Part shown: piece after piece, positions 23,571 to 33,200 of the stretch
How the letters are laid out: every line of letters begins with the position of its first letter
How positions within the stretch are numbered: position 1 is the stretch's first letter
The notes under the pieces: generated by a model
The model's input: the letters and a program-made list of their open reading frames with translations, nothing else
Told to the model about the DNA's origin: nothing
The model's database searches: none
Position numbers and translations under genes: made by a program
DNA from: Amycolatopsis sp. CA-128772
GTDB taxonomy: Bacteria > Actinomycetota > Actinomycetes > Mycobacteriales > Pseudonocardiaceae
NCBI RefSeq assembly: GCF_002904295.1
Contig: NZ_PPHG01000097.1
Location: 227,191 to 291,190 of the forward strand
Direction: 5' to 3'
DNA: 64,000 nucleotides

Positions 23571-23700
23571 CCGGCCGCCGCGGCCGCCTGGCCGACCTTG
23601 CTGGCTCCGGCCGCCGCGGCCGACCTCGCTGCTGCCGGCCGCCGCGGCCGCCCGGCCGACCTCGCTGCCGCCGGCCACCGCGGCCGCCCGGCCGCCCACG
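23571..23700. repeat. Degenerate GC-rich direct repeats
   Basis: Four copies of a unit beginning CCGGCCGCCGCGGCCG start at 23571, 23607, 23635 and 23671 (spacings 36, 28, 36), in the 473-bp gap 23491-23963. All frames through it have low-complexity Ala/Gly/Arg composition, and I see no gene in the gap. A strong AAAGGAG plus GTG at 23955 leads only into the antisense of the GH3 gene. Confidence 0.6.
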
Positions 23701-23800
23701 CTTTGCCTGCCCACCTTCGCCGCGACCCGACCACCAGAAGGTCGACCGCATACCGGACAGCGCCCGGACGCGGTCACCCGGCTTTCGCGCCATCCGGTTT

Positions 23801-23840
23801 TGTCGGTGCCCTCCGGTAAGCTGGAAATCGGGGGATGCTC
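23801..23840 (+). repeat. 40-bp dispersed motif, copy A
   Basis: This 40-bp stretch, starting TGTCGGTGCCCTCCGGTA and ending GGGGGATGCTC, matches 40408-40447 at 34 of 40 positions in the same orientation. Both copies are non-coding and lie in gaps between genes. I recall similar sequences recurring in actinomycete genomes but cannot name the family. Confidence 0.6.
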
Positions 23841-23963
23841 GCGCGGGTTTCCTTGTGCCGCAACGAAAATCGACCGCCGTGTTTCACCCGGTTCAGCGAT
23901 GATCTTCGCACGTGTGTTCGGTAGCGTCGGTGGTGATCGCGAAAGGAGATCGCCGTGAAACCC

Positions 23964-25142
23964 TCAACCGCACAGCCCCTTGCCCCGCAGCACCCGCGTC
24001 ACCGATTCCTGCACCCGCGCCGGTGGCAGCTCCCCGGTCTGCACCGCCTTCACCAAGCGGTCGAGCACCACGTCCACCCGGCCCCCGGAGGACCACAAGG
24101 CCTCGTCCGCGCCGGCCTGCAACGCCTTCAGGACGGCTTCCGGCAGCGAATACTGCGCCGTGATCGCCTTCATCGCGCCGAGATCGTCCGTCACGATCGG
24201 TCCGGTGAAGGCGAATTCGCCGCGCAGCAAGCCGTACGCGGCCGAAGACAGGGAGGCCGGCACCCCGCCGGTCAGGTCCGGCACGTCGAGGTGGCCCATC
24301 ATCACCGCGACCGGGCCGTAGTCGGCCACGCCGCGGTACGGCACCAGGTCGACCGCCCGCAGCCGCGCCAGCGGCGGCGTGACCACCGTGCCCTTGTGGG
24401 AGTCGCCCGAGCCGTGGCCGTGGCCCGGGAAGTGCTTCAGCACGGGCTGGATGCCCGCGTCGCGGAGCCCGGCCGCGAACGCGGTCGCGTACGTCTTCAC
24501 CCGCGCCGGGTCCGGGCTGAAGGACCGGTCGCCGATCACGTCGTCGTCCGGCGCGTCCGTGACGTCGGTGTCCGGGGCGAAGTCCACCGTCACCCCGCGG
24601 GCGTGCAGCTGGCGGCCGCGCTCGGCGGCCAGTGCGCGAACCTCGTTCGGCGACTTCGTGGCGGCCATCGTCCGGGCCGAGGGGATGTCGCCGTCGAGGT
24701 CGTCGATGCGCTGGACGCGGCCACCTTCCTCGTCGACCGAGACCGCCACCGGCACCTTGGCCGCGGCCTGCACGGCGGCGAGCGCGCGATCTTTCAACAA
24801 CGCTGTTGCGTTACCGCCGATGAAGATCCCGCCGACCTGGTGGTCCCGCACCAGGGCCACCGTGGCCGCCGGGTTGTCACCGGAGACGCCGACGACGACC
24901 AGCTGGGCGACCTGGCTGCGGACGTCGAGGCCGTTGACCAGGGAGGCGCAGTCGCCCGGCCGGGCGAGCCGCGAGGTGGGGGCCGGGGCGGAGGCGGGCG
25001 GAACCGGCGCCGGAGCCGCCGGAGGGGCGTCCACGGGCAGCGCGAGCCCGGACACGGTCCGCGGCTGCAGCCCGGCGACCAGCGAACACCCGGCCACGAT
25101 GGTGAATGCCGTCCCGAAGGCGGCAAGGAGTCGGCGGTTCAT
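23964..25142 (-). CDS. Lipoprotein GH3 beta-N-acetylglucosaminidase (NagZ-like)
   Basis: The ATG at 25142 follows AAGGGA at ideal spacing. The 392-residue protein has a lipoprotein signal: the lipobox V-A-G-C puts the acylated Cys at residue 19. A Pro/Ala-rich linker leads into a single GH3 TIM barrel with the NagZ motif KHFPGHGHGSGDSH, whose Asp/His act as acid/base, and the nucleophile Asp in GPIVTDDLGAM. NagZ-type enzymes release N-acetylglucosamine from peptidoglycan or chitin fragments. Surface anchoring suggests work on cell-wall or chitin oligomers outside the membrane, complementing the GH19 chitinase 6 kb away. Confidence 0.9.
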   Translation of the reverse strand: MNRRLLAAFGTAFTIVAGCSLVAGLQPRTVSGLALPVDAPPAAPAPVPPASAPAPTSRLARPGDCASLVNGLDVRSQVAQLVVVGVSGDNPAATVALVRDHQVGGIFIGGNATALLKDRALAAVQAAAKVPVAVSVDEEGGRVQRIDDLDGDIPSARTMAATKSPNEVRALAAERGRQLHARGVTVDFAPDTDVTDAPDDDVIGDRSFSPDPARVKTYATAFAAGLRDAGIQPVLKHFPGHGHGSGDSHKGTVVTPPLARLRAVDLVPYRGVADYGPVAVMMGHLDVPDLTGGVPASLSSAAYGLLRGEFAFTGPIVTDDLGAMKAITAQYSLPEAVLKALQAGADEALWSSGGRVDVVLDRLVKAVQTGELPPARVQESVTRVLRGKGLCG

Positions 25143-25253
25143 CGGTCCCTTCACTCGTCCGTGTATCCCCCGACGGTAGTCGACGGCCAAACTTCACGGC
25201 GTGAAGAACGGCTTCGGCCGCCCTAGAGATTTCGTGAAGGCGCCCTCAGCAGA

Positions 25254-25266
25254 CTGACGTCGTCAG
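25254..25266. promoter_or_regulatory. Odd-length palindrome before the LuxR/sugar operon
   Basis: CTGACG-T-CGTCAG, a 6-bp inverted repeat around one base, ends 27 bases before the LuxR start at 25294. It is a candidate operator for this operon, which shows no CebR-type box in its upstream region. Confidence 0.4.
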
Positions 25267-25293
25267 GGATCGACGTGGGCTGAGGAGGGGTCG

Positions 25294-25872
25294 ATGGACC
25301 AGGTGCGAGTGGCGGCGTGGGCGTCCGACCCGATCGCGCTGACCGGGTTGATCAACCACCTGAAGGCGCGCCCCGAGCTGCTGGTCCTGCCCCGCGCCCG
25401 CCGAGGCGAGGCGAGCGTGCTGGTGTTCGCCGTCGGGGAGGTCGACCGGGAGGCCGTCGCCGCGCTGCGGGCCGCGGCCGCCGAGTCGCCCGCCGCGATC
25501 GTACTGGTCGCCGGGCACGTCGACCCCGCGCACGTGAACCTGCTCGCCGACTGCCACGTCTCCGCCGTGCTGCCGCGGACCGCGCTCGACCGGCTCACCG
25601 CGAGCGTGCTCGCGGCCGCGCGGGGCCGGTCGTCGTCGCTGCGCGAGCAGGTCGCGGCGCTGGCCGACGAGGCCGGCGCGGCGGCGCTGACGCCGCGCGA
25701 GGTGGATGTGCTTCGCCTGATGGCCGAAGGCTGGGACACTGCCGAGATCGCGGGCAAGCTCTGCTACTCGGAGCGGACCGTGAAGAACGTCATCTACGCC
25801 ATGACCAACCGGCTCAACCTGCGCAACCGGCCGCACGCGGTCGCGTACGCCGTGCGGGCCGGTGTGATCTGA
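25294..25872 (+). CDS. LuxR/NarL-type regulator with degenerate receiver
   Basis: The 192-residue protein has an N-terminal receiver-like domain in which the phospho-acceptor strand reads SVLVFAVGEVD, so the usual Asp is missing. The C-terminal HTH is typical LuxR (LTPREVDVLRLMAEGWDTAEIAGKLCYSERTVKNVIYAM). It is paralogous to the gene at 38227, with the same LCYSERTVKNV recognition helix. It is the first gene of a compact operon with a sugar importer and a beta-glucosidase (9 bases to the next start), so it likely regulates that operon by a phosphorylation-independent signal. GAGGAGGGG precedes the start. Confidence 0.83.
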   Translation: MDQVRVAAWASDPIALTGLINHLKARPELLVLPRARRGEASVLVFAVGEVDREAVAALRAAAAESPAAIVLVAGHVDPAHVNLLADCHVSAVLPRTALDRLTASVLAAARGRSSSLREQVAALADEAGAAALTPREVDVLRLMAEGWDTAEIAGKLCYSERTVKNVIYAMTNRLNLRNRPHAVAYAVRAGVI

Positions 25873-25881
25873 GGAAGCCTG

Positions 25882-27138
25882 TTGCGCACGATCGCCCGCC
25901 GGACCGCCCTCGTGGTCGCCGCGTTGATCCCGCTCGCCGCCTGCAGCCCGGCTGACACCGGCGGGAAGACGAAGCTCACCATCGCGACCTTCGGCGAGTT
26001 CGGTTACGCGCCCCTGATCGCCGAGTACGAGAAGCTGCACCCGGACATCACGGTGCAGAACCGCGTCACCGACTTCGACACCCACCACAAGGGGCTCGCG
26101 ACGCAGCTCGCCACCGGGCACGGCGCGGCCGACGTCGTCGCGATCGAAGAGCAGTACATGCCGCAGTACCGGAAGGCGAAGGACAAGTTCGCCGACCTCG
26201 CGGCCTACGGCGCCCGCGACCTCGAACACCAGTGGGTGCCGTGGAAGTGGGCGCAGGGCACCGACGGCGCCTTCGTGCTGGGCCTCGGCACGGACATGGG
26301 CAGCCTCGCCCTCTGCTACCGGCGTGACCTGTTCGCGGCCGCGGGCCTGCCGACCGACCGCGAAGAGGTCGCGAAGCTGATGCCGGACTGGGCCGCGTAC
26401 GCCGCCACGGCGGAGCGGTTCACCGCCAGGACACCGGGGGTGAAGTTCGCCGACTCGGCCGGCACCGTCTACACGGCGATGCTCAACCAGTCGCCCGAGA
26501 ACTACTTCTCACAACGGGACGACTCGTTAATCGCCGACCGCAACCCGAGCGTCCGCAGCGCTTTCTTCCTGGCCGGCGGCATCGCCGCGAAGGGGCAGAC
26601 CGCGGCGGCGACCACCTTCACGCAGGCGTGGAACGTCGCGATCAGACAGGGTTCCTTCGCCACCGTCGCCTGTCCGGCGTGGATGCTCAGCCAGATCAAG
26701 GAAGCCGGCGGTGACGGCAACCGGGGCAAATGGGACGTCACGACCGTGCCCGGCCGGAGCGGGAACCAGGGCGGCTCGTTCCTGACCGTGCCGAAGCAGA
26801 GCGAACACCCGAAGGAGGCGTACGAACTCGCCCGCTGGCTGACCGCCCCGGAACAGCAGAAGAAGCTCTTCCTCTCCGACGGCATCCTGCCCAGCGAACC
26901 CGCCGTCTACCAGGATCCACAGGTCGTCGCGCACACCGATCCGTACTTCGGCGACGCGCCGGTCGGGCGCCTGTTCGCGGCCTCGGCCGAGCAGCTGCGG
27001 CCGAACTACCGCGGCCTGCGCGACGCCGACGTCCGGCCGGAGTTCGGCCGCGCGCTCGGGCGGATCGAGGACCGCACCGCGGACGTCGACCAGGCCTGGG
27101 CGCAAGCCGTCCAGCAGGCGCAAGCCGTCCTGAAGTAG
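25882..27138 (+). CDS. Sugar ABC transporter substrate-binding lipoprotein
   Basis: The 418-residue protein starts with TTG after AGGAAG. The lipobox L-A-A-C places the lipidated Cys near residue 17. The rest is a cluster-B periplasmic-binding-type solute receptor (LTIATFGEFGYAPLIAEYEKLHP ... ITVQNRV) as in oligosaccharide importers. It is followed 6 bases later by two permease genes and then a GH1 glucosidase, so the ligand is probably a cello-oligosaccharide or other beta-glucoside. Codon 216 (26527-26529) is TTA, rare in actinomycetes and read by the bldA tRNA, which could tie expression to development. Confidence 0.88.
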   Translation: MRTIARRTALVVAALIPLAACSPADTGGKTKLTIATFGEFGYAPLIAEYEKLHPDITVQNRVTDFDTHHKGLATQLATGHGAADVVAIEEQYMPQYRKAKDKFADLAAYGARDLEHQWVPWKWAQGTDGAFVLGLGTDMGSLALCYRRDLFAAAGLPTDREEVAKLMPDWAAYAATAERFTARTPGVKFADSAGTVYTAMLNQSPENYFSQRDDSLIADRNPSVRSAFFLAGGIAAKGQTAAATTFTQAWNVAIRQGSFATVACPAWMLSQIKEAGGDGNRGKWDVTTVPGRSGNQGGSFLTVPKQSEHPKEAYELARWLTAPEQQKKLFLSDGILPSEPAVYQDPQVVAHTDPYFGDAPVGRLFAASAEQLRPNYRGLRDADVRPEFGRALGRIEDRTADVDQAWAQAVQQAQAVLK

Positions 27139-27144
27139 CCGCGC

Positions 27145-28050
27145 GTGCAGCACCGGCTCGCCCGTTTCGACCGCAAGGTCACGCCGCTGCTGCTCGTGGC
27201 GCCCTTCTTCGCGCTGTTCGTCGTCTTCGGCGCCTTCCCGCTGCTGTACACGGCGTGGGTTTCGCTGCACGACTGGAACCTCCTCGAAGGCGACCGGGGT
27301 TCCGTCGGCGTCGCGAACTACGGCGACCTGCTCACCGACCCGAACTTCTACAACGCCCTGGTCAACACCGTGAGCATCTTCCTGCTCGCCGCGATCCCGG
27401 AGTTCCTGCTGGCGCTGGGCATCGCGGCGCTGCTCGACCGGCCGCTGCGGGCCGCGACCTGGTGGCGCACCGGAATCCTGCTGCCGAACGTCGTGTCCGT
27501 CGTCGCCGTCGGGCTGGTGTTCGGGCAGCTGTTCAGCCGGGACTTCGGCGTCGTCAACGAGGTCCTCGGCTGGTTCGGCGTGGCGCCGGTCAACTGGCAG
27601 GCGACGACCTGGTCCTCGCACTTCGCCGTCGCGAGCATGGTGCTCTGGCGCTGGACCGGCTACAACGCGCTGATCTACCTGGCCGCGATGCAGGCCGTCC
27701 CCGGCGACCTGTACGAGGCCGCCGAGCTCGACGGCGCCTCGCGGTGGCGGACGTTCTGGTCGATCACCGTGCCGGGGATCCGGCCGGCGCTGGCCTTCAC
27801 CGCCATCGCCGGCACCGTCAACGGCCTACAGCTGTTCGCCGAGCCGCAGCTGTTCGACGGCGGCGGCTCCGGCGGGACCGGCGGCAACGACCGCCAGTTC
27901 CAGACGCTCGTGATGTACCTGTACGAGAAGGGCTTCACGCACCTCGACGCCGGCTACGCGGCCGCCCTGACCTGGGTGATGTTCGTGATCTGCGCGGTGT
28001 TCGCCCTGATCAACTACCGGCTGGTGCGCCGGTTCGTGAGGTCGGCGTGA
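27145..28050 (+). CDS. Sugar ABC transporter permease (MalF type)
   Basis: This 301-residue inner-membrane subunit has six predicted helices. The EAA loop motif that docks the ATPase reads EAAELDGASRWRTFWSITVPGIRP. The start is GTG, 6 bases after the binding-protein stop. It pairs with the next gene to form the translocation pore. No ATPase gene is present in this operon, as in Streptomyces sugar importers that share the common ATPase MsiK. Confidence 0.9.
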   Translation: MQHRLARFDRKVTPLLLVAPFFALFVVFGAFPLLYTAWVSLHDWNLLEGDRGSVGVANYGDLLTDPNFYNALVNTVSIFLLAAIPEFLLALGIAALLDRPLRAATWWRTGILLPNVVSVVAVGLVFGQLFSRDFGVVNEVLGWFGVAPVNWQATTWSSHFAVASMVLWRWTGYNALIYLAAMQAVPGDLYEAAELDGASRWRTFWSITVPGIRPALAFTAIAGTVNGLQLFAEPQLFDGGGSGGTGGNDRQFQTLVMYLYEKGFTHLDAGYAAALTWVMFVICAVFALINYRLVRRFVRSA

Positions 28051-28871
28051 CGGCCCGGCGCCGGCCCGGCGGCTGGGTGTACGCGGCGCTGACCGGGGTG
28101 CTCGGCGCGTCGGTGTTCCCGCTGTACTGGTCGTTCGTCGTGGCCACGCGGGACAACTCGGCGATCGGGGAGACGTCGCCGCTGCTGCTGCCGGGCGGGC
28201 ACCTCGCCGAGAACGTGCGGCGCGTCTTCGGCACCGTCGACTTCTGGCTGGCCATCGGGAACTCGCTGATCGTCGCGGGCACCGTCACGGTGGCCAACGT
28301 CGTGCTGGCCAGCCTCGCCGGGTTCGCCTTCGCGCGGCTGCGGTTCCGCGGCCGCAACACGCTGTTCCTGCTGGTCGTCGGCTCGGCCATGGTGCCGGCG
28401 CAGCTGGGCGTCATCCCGCTGTACCTCGTCGTCGGCGACCTCGGCTGGTACGGGCGGCTCGAGGCGGTGATCGTGCCCGCGCTGGTCAGCGCCTTCAGCG
28501 TGTTCTGGATGCGGCAGGCGTGCGAGAACGCGATCGACGCGGACCTCGTCGACGCCGCGACCGTCGACGGCTGCTCGATCCTGCGCACCTACCGGCACGT
28601 GGCCGTTCCCGCCCTCCGGGCGCCGGCCGCGGTGCTCGCGATGCTCACCTTCATGGCCACCTGGAACGACTACTTCTGGCCGTTGGTGGTCCTCGACCCG
28701 AACGAGACACCGACCGTGCAGGTCGCCCTGTCGCAGCTGGCCAGCGGCTACTACACGGACTACGCGCTGATGCTCACCGGCGCGACCGTCGCCGTGGTGC
28801 CCGTCATCGCGCTGTTCCTGCTGCTGGGCCGCCACCTCGTGCGAGGCATCCTGAAAGGGGCACCGGTATGA
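28047..28871 (+). CDS. Sugar ABC transporter permease (MalG type)
   Basis: The GTG at 28047 overlaps the preceding stop (GTGA), giving 274 residues. It has six predicted helices and the EAA motif DLVDAATVDGCSILRTYRHV. It is the second pore subunit of the importer. Its stop overlaps the GH1 start (ATGA), so importer and intracellular glucosidase are translationally coupled. Confidence 0.9.
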   Translation: MTARRRPGGWVYAALTGVLGASVFPLYWSFVVATRDNSAIGETSPLLLPGGHLAENVRRVFGTVDFWLAIGNSLIVAGTVTVANVVLASLAGFAFARLRFRGRNTLFLLVVGSAMVPAQLGVIPLYLVVGDLGWYGRLEAVIVPALVSAFSVFWMRQACENAIDADLVDAATVDGCSILRTYRHVAVPALRAPAAVLAMLTFMATWNDYFWPLVVLDPNETPTVQVALSQLASGYYTDYALMLTGATVAVVPVIALFLLLGRHLVRGILKGAPV

Positions 28872-30265
28872 CCTTCCCGGCCGGCTTCCTGTGGGGCGCG
28901 GCGACCGCGTCGTACCAGGTCGAGGGCGGTGTCACCGAAGGCGGCCGCGGGCCGTCCGTCTGGGACACCTTCGCGGCGACCGAGGGCAAGGTGCTGGGCG
29001 GTGCGACCGGCGCCGTCGCCTGCGACCACTACCACCGCTACCGCGAGGACATCGGCCTGCTGGCCGGCCTCGGCCTGAACGCCTACCGGTTCTCGGTCGC
29101 GTGGCCGCGGGTGATGCCGGACGGCCGGACGACGTCCGCGGCCGGGCTCGCCTTCTACGACCGGCTGGCCGACGAGCTGCTGAGCCACGGCGTCGAGCCG
29201 GTGCTGACGCTCTACCACTGGGACCTGCCGCAGGCGCTCGAAGACGCGGGCGGCTGGCCCGGGCGCGACACGGCCGCCCGGTTCGCGGACTACGCCGCGG
29301 TCGTGCACGCCGCGCTCGGCGACCGCGTGCGCCACTGGACGACGATCAACGAGCCGTTCTGCGCGGCCTTCCTCGGCTACGGCAGCGGCGTGCACGCACC
29401 GGGCGTCCGGGACCACGACACGGCGCTGGTCGCGGCCCATCACCTGCTGCTCGGGCACGGCTTGGCGACCCGCGCGCTCAGAGCACAGGCCCGGCCGGGC
29501 CACGAGTTCTCGCTGGCCCTGAACTTCGCCCCGGCCATCCCCGACGGCGACACCCCGGCCCACCGCGAAGTGGCCCGGAAGTTCGACGGCATCCACAACC
29601 GGTTCTTCCTCGACCCGGTCCTGGGCCGGGGCTACCCGCAGGACGTCGTGGCCGACGTGGAGCACCACGGCGGCCGCTTCGCCGCGGCGGTGCGCGACGG
29701 CGACACCGAGATCATCGCCGCGCCGATCGACTGGCTGGGCGTGAACTACTACGCGCCCGCGCGCGTCACCCCGCTCGACGACCCGCTCGCCCCGGGCAAC
29801 TGCCCGCTGCCCGCGTTGCGCGGCCTGGACGTCCTGCCGGCCCCGCCACCGCTGACGGCGTTCGGCTGGGAGCAGGCCCCGGGCACGCTGACCGACCTGC
29901 TGCGCTGGATCGGCACCCGGTCCGGCGGCCTGCCGCTGGTGGTGGCCGAAAACGGCGCATCCTTCGCGGACGAAGTGGTCGACGGCCGCGTGTACGACGC
30001 GGCACGCGTGAACTACTTCATGGAGCACCTGCGCGCGGTCCACGACGCGATCCGGCTCGGCGCCGACGTGCGCGGGTACTTCGCCTGGTCGTTGCTGGAC
30101 AACTTCGAGTGGGCGATGGGCTACACGCAACGGTTCGGCCTGGTGCACGTCGACTTCGAGACCCAGCGGCGGACGGTCAAGGAGTCGGGTCGCTTCCTCG
30201 GCCGGGTCGCGCGGGCCAATGCGCTATGGCCGCCGGCGGAAGGCGTCGGCGACGCCCGAACGTGA
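28868..30265 (+). CDS. GH1 beta-glucosidase
   Basis: The 465-residue enzyme has no signal peptide and would act in the cytoplasm on imported sugars. Family markers are the N-terminal FPAGFLWGAATASYQVEGG, the acid/base Glu in TTINEP and the nucleophile Glu in VVAENGASF. The latter has Ala where Thr is usual in the T-E-N-G motif, a tolerated variant. Its start overlaps the second permease gene. Together with the importer it would hydrolyse cellobiose or related beta-glucosides released by extracellular cellulases such as the one at 10.7 kb. The last 42 bases overlap the convergent SARP-type regulator. Confidence 0.92.
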   Translation: MTFPAGFLWGAATASYQVEGGVTEGGRGPSVWDTFAATEGKVLGGATGAVACDHYHRYREDIGLLAGLGLNAYRFSVAWPRVMPDGRTTSAAGLAFYDRLADELLSHGVEPVLTLYHWDLPQALEDAGGWPGRDTAARFADYAAVVHAALGDRVRHWTTINEPFCAAFLGYGSGVHAPGVRDHDTALVAAHHLLLGHGLATRALRAQARPGHEFSLALNFAPAIPDGDTPAHREVARKFDGIHNRFFLDPVLGRGYPQDVVADVEHHGGRFAAAVRDGDTEIIAAPIDWLGVNYYAPARVTPLDDPLAPGNCPLPALRGLDVLPAPPPLTAFGWEQAPGTLTDLLRWIGTRSGGLPLVVAENGASFADEVVDGRVYDAARVNYFMEHLRAVHDAIRLGADVRGYFAWSLLDNFEWAMGYTQRFGLVHVDFETQRRTVKESGRFLGRVARANALWPPAEGVGDART

Positions 30266-33200
30266 CGGCGTCTCCAGCTTGCCCAGCAGCCGGGCCACGT
30301 GGGCCTGGACCGTCCGCCGCGGCAGCGACAGCTCCGCCGCGATGTCCGGGTTCGACCGGCCCTCCGCGACCAGGCCGGCGATCCGGACCTCGATCGGCGT
30401 CAGCGAATCCCAGCCGTGGCCCGGCCGGATCGGCGAGAACAGCGCACCCCGGCGGACGCCGAGGCGGCGCAGCCGCGTTTCCGCGCGCCGCAGGTCCCAG
30501 CGCGCCGCCAACGTCGTGTACAGCTCGGCGGCCTGCTCGAACGCCGCGTGCGCCGCGTCCAGCCGGCCCGTGCGGGCCAGCAGCACCGCCGCGTCCTCCA
30601 GCGCCGAGGCCAGTTCCGGGCGGCGGCCGGCCGCGCGGAAATGCTCGGCCGTCGCCAGCACCGGGGCCGGGTCCTCCTCGATCAGGCCGCGGCACCACGA
30701 CGCCGCCGCGTGCGCTCGCGCCGGACGTCGCTCCTTCGCCGCCTCCTCCTCGCACACCGCCAGGGCCCGGCGCGCGCGGACGACGTCGTCCTGCTCCATC
30801 GCCAGGCGCACGAACGCCGGGAGCCACTGGTGGCGCAGCATCATCTGCGCGTACGTCGGGTTCAGGATCGGCTCGAGGACGGCCATCGCGCCGGCGCGGT
30901 CGCCGCGCTGCTCCGCGGCCAGGGCGTCGGCGACCAGCAAGAAGTCGAAGCTTTCGCGCTCGGCGCCGGTCGCCGGGGCGTACTCCTCCGCCGCGTCCAG
31001 GTGCGCCGCCGCCTGGGCCCGGTCGTCGCGGCGGCCCGCGATCAGCGCCGCGACGCCGTGCAGCAGCAGCGCCGCCGGGCCCGGCTCGCGCAGGCCGTTG
31101 AACGTGATGGCCGGGCCGTCCTCGATGACCGTGTCCAGCTCGACCAGGGCCTCGTCCCAGCGGCCCTCCCAGTACCGGTGCACCGCGGCCGACACCTGCA
31201 GCCCGACCGGCAGCGCGTGCCGCGCGGCGACTTCGCCCGCGGCCCGCAGCGCGTCGCCCGCCTCGGCCAGCCGGTCCAGGTTCTGCAGCGTGAAGACGCG
31301 GTTGTCGAGCAGGTCCAGGTGCAGGTCGGCCAGCTCGTGCTCGTCGCCGACGGCCTCGATCGCCGCGTCGACGTGGCCGAGCGCGCGGTCGTGCTCGCGG
31401 CGCACCGAATCGACCAGCCACAACGACTGCAGCGCGTGCGCGGTCAGGTAGCGGTCGCCGCCGGCGAGTGCCTTCGTCTCGTGCGCCGTCCGTTCCGCAC
31501 TGTCCAAATCGGATAGATCGCCGCGGCGGAAGTTGGCCAGCAGCTGCCGGTGCTTGACGCGCCAGAGTTCGGGCACGCCCGGGTCGTCGATCGACGCGGC
31601 GAGCGTCGCCACCGCGCCGTCGGTGTCCCCGCGGCGGTGGCGCATCGCCGCGAGCACGTGCCGCATCTCCTCGACGGCGTCCGGCTCGACGGCGACGTCG
31701 ATTGCCTGCCGCGCCAGTGCTTCCGGGCTGCGTTCCAGCCGGAACAGCACCTTGACCAGCGCGACCAGCAGCGTCTCCCGGCGCGGGTCGGTGGCGGCGC
31801 ACGCGGCCAGCGCGCGTTCGAGCAGCTCGACGGCGATCAGCGGCGCCCGGGTCGACACCGCGGCGTGGTGCGCGGCGAGCCAGTCCAGCACCCACTCGTC
31901 CACGGTGGCCGGGGCCGCCACCAGCTGTTCGGCGACGCGCTTCACCGGCGCGCCGATCCCGGCGAGCGCCTCGGCCGCCTGCCGGTGCAGCGCCGCCCGC
32001 GTCCCGGCCAGCAGCCGGTCGTAGAGCGCTTGGCGCAGCAGGGGGTGCCGGAACGCCAGCTGCGTCCCGGTGTCGATGAGCACGTTCGCCGTCACGGCTT
32101 CTTCCAGCGGCTCCAGCAGGTCCGACGGCCGGCTGCCGAGCACCGCGGCGATGTCGCCGACGGCGAACTCCATGCCCAGCAACGCGCCCCAGCGCAGCAC
32201 TTCCTGCGTCCGCGCGGTCAGGAAGTCCAGCCGCCGGTCGACCGCGGCGACCAGGGACCGCGGCGCCTCGAACTCCGCCGGATCGTCGACGTCGGCCTCG
32301 CCGCCGCTCACCGCGACCGCGCCGGCGCGCTTCAGGACGTCGACCATTTCCTTGACGTACAACGGGTTTCCCGCGCCACGGGCGGCGAGCTCGCGCAACC
32401 CCGGCCCGGGCGGCGCCCCGAGCTGGTCCTCGATCAGCCGGCCGACGTCGTCGCCGGTCAGCGGCGCGAGGTCGAGGACGACGCCGTCCCGCGCCTGGAC
32501 GCCGCGACGCAGCTGAGCGAGCTCGGCGCGGTCCGGCGCCGGGCGGGTCGCGGCCACCAGCAGCAGCGGCAGCTGCCGGGTCGCCGCGCAGAGCCGGTGC
32601 CAGACCAGCACGGACGCCTCGTCGGCCCACTGCAGGTCGTCGAGCACGAGCACCTGCGGTGACTGCGCGCACAGCTCGTCGACCAGGGCCAGCAGCCGGT
32701 CGACGGCGCCGAGCACCGGGTCGGCCGGGCCCCAGCTGCGCCGCGCCGGGCTCTCGCCGGCGAGCTCCTTCGCCACCCGCGCGCGCCGCGGATCGGGCGA
32801 GTGCACGTCGATGGCGAGGCACTCCAGCACGACCTGCAGCGGGAACCGGGTGCTCAGCTCGTCGGCGGCGGCCGAAAGCCGCTGGAAGCCGGGGCCGTCC
32901 GGCAGCGAGCTGGCGAGCAGCTCGGACTTCCCGATCCCGGCGTCCCCCTCGATCCAGACGGCCCGCCCCCGCCCGGCCCGGACGTCGGCGACGAGCTCGG
33001 CGAGCTTCGTCGTCTCGGCCTCCCGGCCGAACAACCGGTGCCGGCTGAGAGTGACCGGAGGCGTGGGCGCGTCGAGGCTGGGGTCTTGGGCGAGGATCTG
33101 CTGCTGAAGCCGTTGCAGCGCGGGCCCGGGTTCGACGCCGAGCTCGGCGACGAGCGTGGCCCGGGCGTCGCGGAAGACGTCGAGGGCGTCGGCGGGCCGC

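Noticed and set aside
23562..23819. Small Ala-rich + strand ORF over the GC repeat
   Set aside because: No ribosome site, low complexity in every frame and composition explained by the repeated GGCCGCCGCGG core.
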